A DNA stretch of 6,498 bases from Acetobacteraceae bacterium (GTDB lineage Bacteria; Pseudomonadota; Alphaproteobacteria; Acetobacterales; Acetobacteraceae). How positions within the stretch are numbered: position 1 is the first letter of the stretch; each line of letters starts with the position of its first letter. The notes under the pieces are model-generated. The model was not told the DNA's origin. It saw only the letters and a list, made by a program, of their open reading frames with translations, and made no database searches. The position numbers were made by a program, and so were the translations under genes. This document shows, piece after piece, positions 1 to 5,938 of the stretch. The DNA lies in NCBI GenBank assembly GCA_947446625.1, contig CANFIE010000232.1, positions 1 through 6,498 on the forward strand. Reading direction: 5' to 3'.

Positions 1-1095
1 AGCGCGCTGCACATTGCCCCGGGCGAGCAGGGGCCGAGCTGGGCCTGGTGGGCGTGGAACCCGAACTCGGGCGACACCGGCGGTATTCTGAAGGATGACT
101 GGACCACGGTGAACCTGAACAAGATCCAGCTGCTGCAGCCGCTGATGTACGGCCTGATCCCGACCGACAATGGCAGCACCTCGCTTTCGGCGGTGAATGC
201 CGCGCTGGGGCTGACCGACCAGGCGCTGACCACGGCGCAGCACGACAACATTCTGCTGCACAGCAATGCCGGGGTGGCGCAGTACTGGGATGTGAGCAGC
301 GGGGCGATTGGCGCCCAGGGCACGCTGAGCTTTGTGAATGCCGGCAACAGCATTGTTGGCACCGGCGACGTGGATGGCAGCGGCCAGGCCAGCATGGTGG
401 TGCGGGCGGCGAATGGCGCGCTGGATGTGTGGAAGCTGGATGCGCTGGGCCAGCCGCAGCACACCGGCACGCTGGGCACGCTGGACAGCACGGCGACCAC
501 GCTGGGCATGAAGGACTTCAATGGCGATGGCACGGCCGACCTGCTGCTGCGCCATGAGACCGATGGCAGCTACTGGACCTGGGACCTGCAGGGCGCGACC
601 GTGACCGGCATGTTCAACCTGGGCGCCGCGCCTGGCGGGGCCAGCTTCGCCGGGGCCGGGGATTTCAACGGCGACGGCAAGGCCGACCTGCTGTGGCGTG
701 CGGTGGATGGCTCGCTGTCGATGAGCTTCACCAACGGCACGGCGATTACCACCACCAAGGACATCGTGCCGCAGCAGCCGGGCTGGACGGTGCAGGGCGT
801 GGCGGACTTCAGCGGCGACGGCAAGGCCGACCTGCTGATGACGGACGGCCTGGGCGGCGCGAAGATTTTGGAGATGGCCGGCAATATCGTGGCCCAGGTG
901 GATGTGCTGGACGCGATTGACCCGGTTTGGCAGGCGGTGAAGCTGGGTGACCTGAACGGGGATGGCCTGGCCGATATCCTCTGGGAAGGCGCCAATGGCC
1001 AGTTGACCGAATGGGTGATGGATGGCGCCGGCCATGCCACCGCCAAGCTGGACCTGGGGGTGATCTCCTCGGACTGGCATGTGGTGGGCAAGTAG
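1..1095 (+). CDS. GH5-family cellulase (C-terminal part) with six FG-GAP/VCBS-like repeats; 5' end outside the window
   Basis: The frame is open from the first base, so this is the last 364 residues of a longer protein; the GTG at 109 lies inside the domain and is not a real start. Residues 1-50 contain WAWNPNSGDTGGILKDDW followed by a KIQLLQPL helix, which matches the C-terminal end of bacterial glycoside hydrolase family 5 endoglucanases. The catalytic glutamates would lie upstream and cannot be checked. From about residue 74 to the end there are six tandem repeats of 48-49 residues. Five carry a calcium-type loop of the form DxxGxG, starting at residues 123, 172, 221, 269 and 317, usually followed by AD(L/I)L and then a W/M-rich strand. 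Such repeats form beta-propeller blades in FG-GAP/VCBS proteins. The family is normally exported and acts on beta-1,4-glucan; export is inferred, since the N-terminus is missing. No RTX nonapeptide run is seen. The gene ends at TAG 1093-1095, followed by a terminator. Confidence 0.85.
   Translation, partial: SALHIAPGEQGPSWAWWAWNPNSGDTGGILKDDWTTVNLNKIQLLQPLMYGLIPTDNGSTSLSAVNAALGLTDQALTTAQHDNILLHSNAGVAQYWDVSSGAIGAQGTLSFVNAGNSIVGTGDVDGSGQASMVVRAANGALDVWKLDALGQPQHTGTLGTLDSTATTLGMKDFNGDGTADLLLRHETDGSYWTWDLQGATVTGMFNLGAAPGGASFAGAGDFNGDGKADLLWRAVDGSLSMSFTNGTAITTTKDIVPQQPGWTVQGVADFSGDGKADLLMTDGLGGAKILEMAGNIVAQVDVLDAIDPVWQAVKLGDLNGDGLADILWEGANGQLTEWVMDGAGHATAKLDLGVISSDWHVVGK
220..1092 (+). repeat. Six tandem 144-147-base coding repeats (FG-GAP/VCBS-like blades)
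   Basis: The first Asp of each calcium-type loop falls at nucleotides 367, 514, 661, 805 and 949, giving periods of 147, 147, 144 and 144 bases. Stepping back another 147 bases to 220 gives a sixth, degenerate unit that lacks the loop but keeps the strand (H)DNILLHSNAG...YWD. The second unit is also degenerate (DVDGSGQAS). The last unit ends in WHVVGK, which corresponds to the start of a further unit, so the array stops in phase with the repeat boundary. Units three and four from the end share a 25-base exact match (669-693 and 813-837), which suggests duplication or conversion between neighbouring blades. Confidence 0.8.
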
Positions 1096-1104
1096 CCCGC
1101 CCGG

Positions 1105-1153
1105 CCCCCGCCCTGCCCCAACCGGGGTGTGGCGGGGGTTAGGCCTTTTGTTT
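1105..1153 (+). terminator. Hairpin terminator after the cellulase gene
   Basis: CCCCCGCC (1105-1112) pairs perfectly with GGCGGGGG (1131-1138). Inside it, CCCC (1116-1119) pairs with GGGG (1124-1127) across an AACC loop, with a 3x3 internal bulge between the two helices. A moderately T-rich tail, containing CCTTTTGTTT, follows at 1144-1153. The position 9 bases after the TAG stop and the strength of the stem support intrinsic termination. The T tract starts several bases after the stem, so efficiency is uncertain. It should separate cellulase transcription from the trp operon. Confidence 0.65.
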
Positions 1154-1194
1154 GAGCGAGCAAATTACCCCTTGCGGTGACGCAGCCCGTTCGG

Positions 1195-1216
1195 GGTTTG
1201 CGCTAAAGCGCAAACC
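1195..1216. repeat. Perfect 10-bp inverted repeat upstream of trpB
   Basis: GGTTTGCGCT (1195-1204) and AGCGCAAACC (1207-1216) are exact reverse complements separated by AA. The right arm ends 5 bases before a TTGACC hexamer that could be the -35 box of the trpB promoter. It could be an operator for a dimeric regulator, a second hairpin stopping read-through from the cellulase gene, or a copy of a dispersed palindromic element. No run of T follows, so a classical terminator is less likely. Confidence 0.6.
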
Positions 1217-1221
1217 AGCCT

Positions 1222-1249
1222 TTGACCTTTGGCCGGGCAGCGCTACATG
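1222..1249 (+). promoter_or_regulatory. Candidate sigma-70-type promoter for trpBA-accD-folC
   Basis: TTGACC (1222-1227) matches the alphaproteobacterial -35 consensus well. After a 16-base spacer comes TACATG (1244-1249), a weak -10. A start near 1256 would give a leader of under 20 bases before the trpB start at 1273, just including the ribosome binding site. The -35 is convincing only because it lies in the sole gap before the operon; the -10 is poor. This is a guess from sequence alone. Confidence 0.35.
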
Positions 1250-1260
1250 GGGCGGGAGTG

Positions 1261-1264
1261 AGGA
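1261..1264 (+). promoter_or_regulatory. Ribosome binding site that decides the trpB start
   Basis: AGGA (in GTGAGGAAC) lies 8 bases before the TTG at 1273. This spacing favours TTG 1273 over the in-frame GTG at 1258, which overlaps the site itself, and over the TTG at 1222, which coincides with the candidate -35 box. Confidence 0.6.
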
Positions 1265-1272
1265 ACCCCGCC

Positions 1273-2490
1273 TTGAACAAGCTGAATCCCAATTCCTTCC
1301 GCCAGGGCCCCGACAACCGGGGCCGTTTTGGTCAGTTCGGCGGCCGTTTTGTAGCCGAAACGCTGATGCCGCTGATCCTGGAGGTCGAGGCCGCCTATGA
1401 GGCCGCCAAGGTTGACCCCGAGTTCATGCGCGAATGGCGCTTTCTGCTGGAACATTACGTCGGCCGGCCCAGCCCGCTGTGGTTTGCCCAGCGGCTGACG
1501 GAACACTTCGGCGGCGCGAAGATCTACTTCAAGCGCGAGGAGCTGAACCACACCGGCGCGCACAAGATCAACGCCGTGCTGGGGCAGATTCTGCTGGCCA
1601 AGCGGATGGGCCGGAAGCGGATTATCGCCGAGACCGGCGCCGGCCAGCATGGTGTGGCCACCGCCACCGCCTGCGCCCTGTTCGGGCTGCAATGCGTGGT
1701 GTTCATGGGCGCCACCGACGTGGAGCGGCAGCAGCCCAACGTGTTCCGCATGAAGCTGCTGGGCGCCGAAGTGCGGCCGGTGACCAGCGGCGCCGCCACG
1801 CTGAAGGACGCCATGAACGAGGCGCTGCGCGACTGGGTCGCCAATGTTCATGACACGTATTACTGCATCGGCACGGTCGCCGGGCCGCACCCCTTTCCCA
1901 CCATGGTGCGGGATTTTCAGTGCGTGATCGGCGACGAGGCCAAGCAGCAGATGCTGGCCGCCGAAGGCCGGCTGCCGGATGTGCTGGTGGCCGCCGTGGG
2001 CGGCGGTTCCTCGGCCATGGGGCTGTTCCATCCCTTCCTGGATGACGAAGGCGTGGCGATGGTGGGGGTGGAAGCCGCCGGGCGCGGCATGGATACGCCG
2101 GAACACGCGGCCTCGCTGAACCGGGGCCGGCCGGGCGTGCTGCATGGCAACCGCACCTACCTGCTGCAGGATGGCGACGGGCAGATCATCGAGGCGCATT
2201 CGATCAGCGCCGGGCTGGACTACCCCGGCATTGGGCCGGAGCATTCCTGGCTGCATGAGCAGGGCCGGGTGCAATATGTGGGCGCCACCGATGACGAGGC
2301 GCTGGAAGCCTTTCAGCTGTGCAGCAAGCTTGAGGGCATTATCCCGGCGCTGGAATGCGCCCATGGGCTGGCGCATATCGCCAAGCTGGCGCCGACGCTG
2401 GACAAGGAGAAGATCATCCTGCTCAACCTCTCGGGCCGGGGTGACAAGGATATCTTCACCGTGGCCAAGCATTTGGGGGTGAAGCTGTGA
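1273..2490 (+). CDS. trpB: Tryptophan synthase beta chain
   Basis: TrpB condenses indole, channelled from TrpA, with L-serine to give L-tryptophan, using pyridoxal phosphate (PLP), in the cytoplasmic alpha2-beta2 complex. From the TTG start the protein has 405 residues, normal for the family, and begins NKLNPNSFRQGPDxRGxFGQFGGRFVAETLMPL-like, as alphaproteobacterial TrpB does. The PLP Schiff-base lysine is K98 in HTGAHKIN. The catalytic glutamate is E120 in ETGAGQHG, the same 22-residue distance as K87/E109 in Salmonella. D316 in SAGLD matches Salmonella D305, and S387 in LSGRGDKD contacts the PLP ring nitrogen. The phosphate loop at 243-247 reads GGGSS instead of the usual GGGSN, an odd substitution at a PLP-phosphate ligand. 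The start is TTG with AGGA 8 bases upstream; longer in-frame starts at 1222 and 1258 are less likely. The TGA stop overlaps the trpA start by 4 bases. No trpF precedes it. Confidence 0.97.
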   Translation: MNKLNPNSFRQGPDNRGRFGQFGGRFVAETLMPLILEVEAAYEAAKVDPEFMREWRFLLEHYVGRPSPLWFAQRLTEHFGGAKIYFKREELNHTGAHKINAVLGQILLAKRMGRKRIIAETGAGQHGVATATACALFGLQCVVFMGATDVERQQPNVFRMKLLGAEVRPVTSGAATLKDAMNEALRDWVANVHDTYYCIGTVAGPHPFPTMVRDFQCVIGDEAKQQMLAAEGRLPDVLVAAVGGGSSAMGLFHPFLDDEGVAMVGVEAAGRGMDTPEHAASLNRGRPGVLHGNRTYLLQDGDGQIIEAHSISAGLDYPGIGPEHSWLHEQGRVQYVGATDDEALEAFQLCSKLEGIIPALECAHGLAHIAKLAPTLDKEKIILLNLSGRGDKDIFTVAKHLGVKL

Positions 2491-3311
2491 GCCGGATTGC
2501 GACGCGCTTTGCCGCGCTGAAGGCCGCCGGGCGCGGGGCGCTGGTGACGTACCTGCAAGCCTATGACCCCGACCCTGCGACCAGCCTGGCGATCCTCCGC
2601 GGGCTGCCGGGCGCGGGGGCGGATGTGATTGAAGTCGGCGTGCCCTTCACCGACCCGATGGCCGATGGCCCGGCGATTCAGCGCGCTGCGCAGCGCGCCC
2701 TGAAGGCCGGCGCCACCGTGGCCGGGGTGCTGGCGCTGGTGCGGGATTTCCGCAAGGGCGACGACGCCACCCCGATTGTGCTGATGGGCTATTACAATCC
2801 CATTCTGTCCTATGGCGTGGACCGCTTCTGCGTGGATGCCGCGGCTTCGGGCGTGGATGGGCTGATCATTGTGGATGTACCGCCCGAGGAGGCGGATGAG
2901 ATTGAGCCGCAGGCCAAGGCGGCGGGGCTGGATCTCATCAGGCTGGTGGCGCCGACCACGGATGATGACCGCCTGGTGCGGGTGCTGCGGGCGACCAGCG
3001 GCTTTGTGTATTATGTGAGCATCACCGGCATTACCGGCACGCGCAGCGCGGCGCGGGAGACGCTGGAGGCGGAGATTCCGCGCATTCGGCGGCATACCGA
3101 TTTGCCGATCGCGATTGGCTTTGGCGTGCGCACGCCGCAGCAGGCGGGCGAGGCTTCCCGCATCGCCGATGGCGCCGTGGTGGGTACCGCCATTGTGGAT
3201 ACGTTGGCGGCGAGCCTGGACGAGAAGGGCCACGCCCGGCCCGACACGCAGCGCCTGGTGCTGGACCAGGTGCGCGCGCTGGCGGAGGCGGTACGGAGCA
3301 ACGCGGCATGA
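2487..3311 (+). CDS. trpA: Tryptophan synthase alpha chain
   Basis: TrpA cleaves indole-3-glycerol phosphate into glyceraldehyde 3-phosphate and indole, which passes through a tunnel to TrpB. The 274-residue length is typical of this TIM-barrel enzyme. Catalytic residues are present at the Salmonella numbering: E49 in EVGVPF and D60 in DPMADGP, plus Y102 in the MGYYNP segment and the mobile loop ITGITGTR. The phosphate-binding end reads GFGVRTP and VVGTAIV, with Thr at about 234 where Ser is usual, a mild change. Residue 26, in AYDPDP, is Tyr where Salmonella has Gly (LGDP). The start is GTG inside the GTGA overlap with trpB, preceded by a G-rich GGGGGT (2475-2480) that may help ribosome binding, so translation is probably coupled. 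The stop overlaps accD in ATGA. Confidence 0.97.
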   Translation: MSRIATRFAALKAAGRGALVTYLQAYDPDPATSLAILRGLPGAGADVIEVGVPFTDPMADGPAIQRAAQRALKAGATVAGVLALVRDFRKGDDATPIVLMGYYNPILSYGVDRFCVDAAASGVDGLIIVDVPPEEADEIEPQAKAAGLDLIRLVAPTTDDDRLVRVLRATSGFVYYVSITGITGTRSAARETLEAEIPRIRRHTDLPIAIGFGVRTPQQAGEASRIADGAVVGTAIVDTLAASLDEKGHARPDTQRLVLDQVRALAEAVRSNAA

Positions 3312-4228
3312 ACTGGATCAGCGAATGGGCGCTGCCCAAGATAAAGACGCTGTTCGGCGCGCCGCGCGAGGTGCCGGAGAATCTCTGGCACAAATGCCCG
3401 GCCTGCGAGCAGATGATCTTTCATCGCGATCTGGAACGTGCGCTGCATGTGTGCCCGCATTGCGGCCACCACATGCGCGTGGGCGCCCGCACCCGGCTGG
3501 ACTACACCATGGACCCGGGCTGGCAGAAGATTGAGCTGCCCAAGGCGCCGGCTGATCCGCTGCGGTTTCGCGATCAGCGGCGCTATTCCGACCGGCTGAA
3601 GGAAGCCCAGCTGAAGGTGGGGCAGGAGGATGCGGTGCTGGTGGCGCATGGCGCCATCGAGGGCAATCGCGTGGTGGCCGCCGCCTTCGACTTCAGCTTT
3701 CTGGGTGGCAGCATGAGCGCCGGCGTGGGCGAGGCGCTGGTGACGGCGGCCCGGCTGGCGGTGTTGCAGGATGCGCCGCTGGTGGTGTTCACCGCCTCGG
3801 GCGGGGCGCGCATGCAGGAAGGCACCGTGAGCCTGATGCAGATGCCGCGGAGCGTGATTGCGACGCGCATGGTGAAGGAAGCCGGGCTGCCCTACATCGT
3901 GGTGCTGTGCGACCCGACAACCGGTGGCGTGACCGCCAGCTTCGCCATGCTGGGGGATATTCAGATTGCCGAGCCGGGGGCGCTGATTGGCTTTGCCGGC
4001 GCGCGGGTGATTGAGCAGACGGTGCGCGAGAAGCTGCCGGAAGGCTTTCAGCGCGCCGAATACCTGCTGGCGCACGGGATTTTGGACATGGTGGTGAAGC
4101 GCGGCGAGATGCGGCCGACGCTGGCGCGGCTCATCAGCCTGTTGCGCATGCCGGAAGTGGCGGCCGAGGCGGTGGCGGCGACCATTGCCCTGCCCGGCCC
4201 GGAAGCCGGCGCCGCCACCGTTCAGTGA
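3308..4228 (+). CDS. accD: Acetyl-CoA carboxylase carboxyltransferase subunit beta
   Basis: AccD pairs with AccA, encoded elsewhere, to transfer the carboxyl group from carboxybiotin to acetyl-CoA and form malonyl-CoA, the first committed step of fatty acid synthesis in the cytoplasm. The 306 residues begin with a short amphipathic stretch, then a four-cysteine zinc ribbon: C30 and C33 in CPAC, C49 and C52 in CPHC, with 15 residues between the pairs as in E. coli AccD. The crotonase-fold core follows, with the glycine-rich SGGARMQEG at 164-172 and the DPTTGGV segment at 202-208, both typical of substrate and oxyanion binding in this family. The ATG lies in an ATGA overlap with trpA, and GGAG at 3295-3298, nine bases upstream, is a good ribosome binding site. 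The end overlaps folC in GTGA. Linkage of accD to trpBA and folC is common in alphaproteobacteria. Confidence 0.97.
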   Translation: MNWISEWALPKIKTLFGAPREVPENLWHKCPACEQMIFHRDLERALHVCPHCGHHMRVGARTRLDYTMDPGWQKIELPKAPADPLRFRDQRRYSDRLKEAQLKVGQEDAVLVAHGAIEGNRVVAAAFDFSFLGGSMSAGVGEALVTAARLAVLQDAPLVVFTASGGARMQEGTVSLMQMPRSVIATRMVKEAGLPYIVVLCDPTTGGVTASFAMLGDIQIAEPGALIGFAGARVIEQTVREKLPEGFQRAEYLLAHGILDMVVKRGEMRPTLARLISLLRMPEVAAEAVAATIALPGPEAGAATVQ

Positions 4229-5490
4229 GCCGGTCTGAAGCGATTCTGGCGCGGCTGCATGGGCTGCACCCGAAGCTGATAGACCTGAGCCTGGGGCGGT
4301 TGCAGCGCCTGCTGGACGCGCTGGGCAACCCGGAGCGGCAGTTGCCGCCCGTGGTGCATGTGGCCGGCACCAATGGCAAGGGCAGCACGTGCGCCTTTCT
4401 GCGCGCCATTGCCGAGGCTGCCGGGCAGCGGGTCCATGTGTTTGTCAGTCCGCATCTGGTCGAGTTCCGCGAGCGGATTCGGCTGGCCGGGGCGCTGGTG
4501 GAGGAGGACGCGCTGGCCGCGGCCTTGGCCGAGGTGGAGCGGGTGAATGATGGCGCGGCGATCACCGTGTTCGAGGTGATTACCGCCGTGGCGCTGCTGC
4601 TGTTCAGCCGGGTGCCGGCCGATGTGCTGGTGCTGGAAGTGGGGCTGGGCGGGCGGTTCGACGCCACCAATGTGGTGGCCAGGCCGGCCGCCTGCTGCAT
4701 TGCCAGCATCTCGATGGATCACATGGATTTTCTGGGGGATTCGCTGGCGGGAATTGCCGGGGAGAAGGCCGGGATCATGAAGCCGGGGGTGCCGTGCGCC
4801 ACCGGGGCGCAGGCTGCCTCGGCCCTGGCGGTGTTGCAGGTGGAGGCCGCCATGCAGGCCACCCCGCTGCTGCGCCGTGGGCATGAATGGCAGGTGGAGC
4901 CGGGCGAAGCGGGGTTTGTGTTTGAGGATGCTCGGGGCCGGCTGGCGCTGCCGCCGCCGGCGCTGCTGGGGCCGCACCAGGTGGAGAATGCCGGCATTGC
5001 CGTGGCCGCGCTGCGCGCCTGGAACCCGCCCTGGCTGACCGATGCCGCCATTGCCAAAGGGGTGGCCAGCGCGGAATGGCCGGCGCGGTTGCAGCGCCTG
5101 CAGGGCCGGCTGGCGGCGCGGCTGCCGGCGGGGTGGGAGTTATGGCTGGATGGTGGGCATAATGCCGGGGCCGGGGTGGCGCTGGCGGCGCATCTGCCGG
5201 CCTGGGCCGACCGGCCGCTGCACCTGATTGTGGGCATGAAGCAGGGCAAGGGGGCCGGGGATTTCCTGGCGCCGCTGCTGCCCTTTGCCACCACGCTGCA
5301 CGCCATTGCCGAACCGGGGCAGCATTTGGCCATGCCGGTGGAGGCCATTGTGGCGGCCAGCGGCGGGCAGGCGGTACCGGGGCCCACCCTGGCCGAAGCC
5401 CTGGCCAAATTGCCTCTGGCTGGCCCACCGGCACGGGTGCTGGTGTGCGGCAGCCTGTATCTGGCCGGGGAAGTGCTGAAGGCGGGGTGA
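4225..5490 (+). CDS. folC: Bifunctional dihydrofolate synthase / folylpolyglutamate synthase
   Basis: FolC, a Mur-ligase-family ATPase of the cytoplasm, adds glutamate to dihydropteroate and then further glutamates to reduced folates. Of 421 residues, the N-terminal ATPase domain carries the P-loop GTNGKGS at 48-54, the SPHL(V)xFRER folate-site segment, EVGLGGRFDATN from E138, the metal-site DHMDFLG with H166, and GEKAGIMKPG, whose K181 corresponds to the lysine carbamylated in this family. The C-terminal glutamate-ligase domain carries LDGGHN at 308-313. The GTG start sits in a GTGA overlap with accD. I see no Shine-Dalgarno motif at proper distance (the nearest, GGAAG at 4201, is 19 bases away), so translation probably depends on ribosomes finishing accD. 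The N-terminus, with HPKLIDLSL, fits the family from this start. It is the last gene of the operon and faces trxA. Confidence 0.96.
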   Translation: MSRSEAILARLHGLHPKLIDLSLGRLQRLLDALGNPERQLPPVVHVAGTNGKGSTCAFLRAIAEAAGQRVHVFVSPHLVEFRERIRLAGALVEEDALAAALAEVERVNDGAAITVFEVITAVALLLFSRVPADVLVLEVGLGGRFDATNVVARPAACCIASISMDHMDFLGDSLAGIAGEKAGIMKPGVPCATGAQAASALAVLQVEAAMQATPLLRRGHEWQVEPGEAGFVFEDARGRLALPPPALLGPHQVENAGIAVAALRAWNPPWLTDAAIAKGVASAEWPARLQRLQGRLAARLPAGWELWLDGGHNAGAGVALAAHLPAWADRPLHLIVGMKQGKGAGDFLAPLLPFATTLHAIAEPGQHLAMPVEAIVAASGGQAVPGPTLAEALAKLPLAGPPARVLVCGSLYLAGEVLKAG

Positions 5491-5491
5491 G

Positions 5492-5517
5492 GCGCGGAAA
5501 GCCATTGCTTCCCGCGC
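5492..5517. terminator. Hairpin between convergent folC and trxA
   Basis: The 34-base gap contains an 11-position stem (5492-5502 with 5507-5517) around a four-base loop. Read on the plus strand it has one A-C mismatch (5498/5511); read on the minus strand the same position becomes a G-U wobble, so the stem is complete in the trxA transcript. No T tract follows on either side. It may act as a shared end for the two converging transcripts, or only stabilise the 3' ends. Confidence 0.45.
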
Positions 5518-5524
5518 GCCGTGC

Positions 5525-5854
5525 TTAACCCAGCTTGCTGTCGATCCAGGACTTCAGCGCGCCCTTCGGCTTGGCGCCCACGGCGGTGTCCACCACCTTG
5601 CCGTCCTTGAACAGGATCATCGTGGGAATGCCGCGCACGCCATAGGTGTTGGGCGACATCGGGTTGCTGTCGATATCAACCTTGGCGATGGTCAGGCGGT
5701 CGCCGTATTCCTTGGCCAGATCTTCCAGGATGGGGCCGACCATTTTGCAGGGGCCGCACCATTCGGCCCAGAAGTCCACCAGCACCGGGCCGGGGGCGGA
5801 CAGCACGTCCTGCTTGAAGGTTTCGTCGGTGACGGCCTTGGTGTTTTCGCTCAT
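5525..5854 (-). CDS. trxA: Thioredoxin
   Basis: This small cytoplasmic disulfide reductase passes electrons from thioredoxin reductase to ribonucleotide reductase, peroxiredoxins and other targets. The 109 residues cover the complete single-domain thioredoxin fold. The active site WCGPC has C33 and C36, the buried acid is D27 in VDFW, and the cis-proline is P77 in RGIPT; all are intact. There is no signal peptide. The ATG at 5854-5852 is preceded by GGAG (complement of 5863-5866) with 8 bases of spacing, a clear ribosome binding site. It lies downstream of addA on the same strand with an 84-base gap, enough for its own promoter, and converges with folC. Confidence 0.97.
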   Translation of the reverse strand: MSENTKAVTDETFKQDVLSAPGPVLVDFWAEWCGPCKMVGPILEDLAKEYGDRLTIAKVDIDSNPMSPNTYGVRGIPTMILFKDGKVVDTAVGAKPKGALKSWIDSKLG

Positions 5855-5896
5855 CGGTCTTTCTCCACGGGGACAGGCGGTCCCGAATCAATGCTG

Positions 5897-5925
5897 AAAC
5901 TCGGGTGCCGGGGGCTTCGGGTCAA
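5897..5925 (-). promoter_or_regulatory. Candidate promoter for trxA
   Basis: On the minus strand TTGACC (5925-5920) begins 14 bases after the addA stop and resembles a -35 box, the same hexamer as before trpB. A 17-base spacer leads to GAGTTT (5902-5897), a poor -10. The placement, 43-73 bases before the trxA ATG, is sensible, but the -10 is weak and addA read-through could also supply transcription. Confidence 0.3.
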
Positions 5926-5938
5926 GCGGGCTGGGTCG

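Noticed and set aside
109..1095. The GTG at 109 as the true start of a separate repeat protein
   Set aside because: The in-frame residues before it encode a clear GH5 C-terminal motif, no ribosome binding site is seen, and the frame is open to the window edge.
570..1163. A 197-codon minus-strand open frame opposite the cellulase repeats
   Set aside because: It repeats short Pro/Ser-rich segments that are simply the reverse of the calcium-loop codons in the tandem repeats.
1173..1184. Small TGCG-GTGA-CGCA hairpin before trpB as an attenuator
   Set aside because: A four-base stem without a T tract or leader peptide is not enough evidence for attenuation.
1247..1261. A four-codon upstream frame (MGRE) ending inside the trpB ribosome binding site, as a possible leader peptide
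   Set aside because: It has no Trp codons, and its ATG coincides with the candidate -10 box, so it may not be transcribed. Chance occurrence is likely.
1243..2472. A 409-codon open frame on the minus strand opposite almost all of trpB
   Set aside because: Its translation is low-complexity, rich in His, Gln, Gly and Arg with no recognisable motif, as expected for the antisense shadow of a GC-rich gene. trpB on the plus strand is unquestionable.
2681..2698. An 18-bp perfect palindrome inside trpA (GCGCGCTGCGCAGCGCGC)
   Set aside because: It arises from two neighbouring QRA codon sets in a GC-rich gene (QRAAQRA) and lies in conserved coding sequence, so no separate function need be invoked.
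3011..4075. A 354-codon minus-strand open frame opposite trpA and accD
   Set aside because: Same shadow pattern: it spans the junction of two confident genes and its translation resembles no known family.
5882..5905. CCCGA/TCGGG inverted repeat in the trxA leader
   Set aside because: Only 5-bp arms separated by 14 bases in GC-rich DNA, too weak to call an operator or riboswitch.
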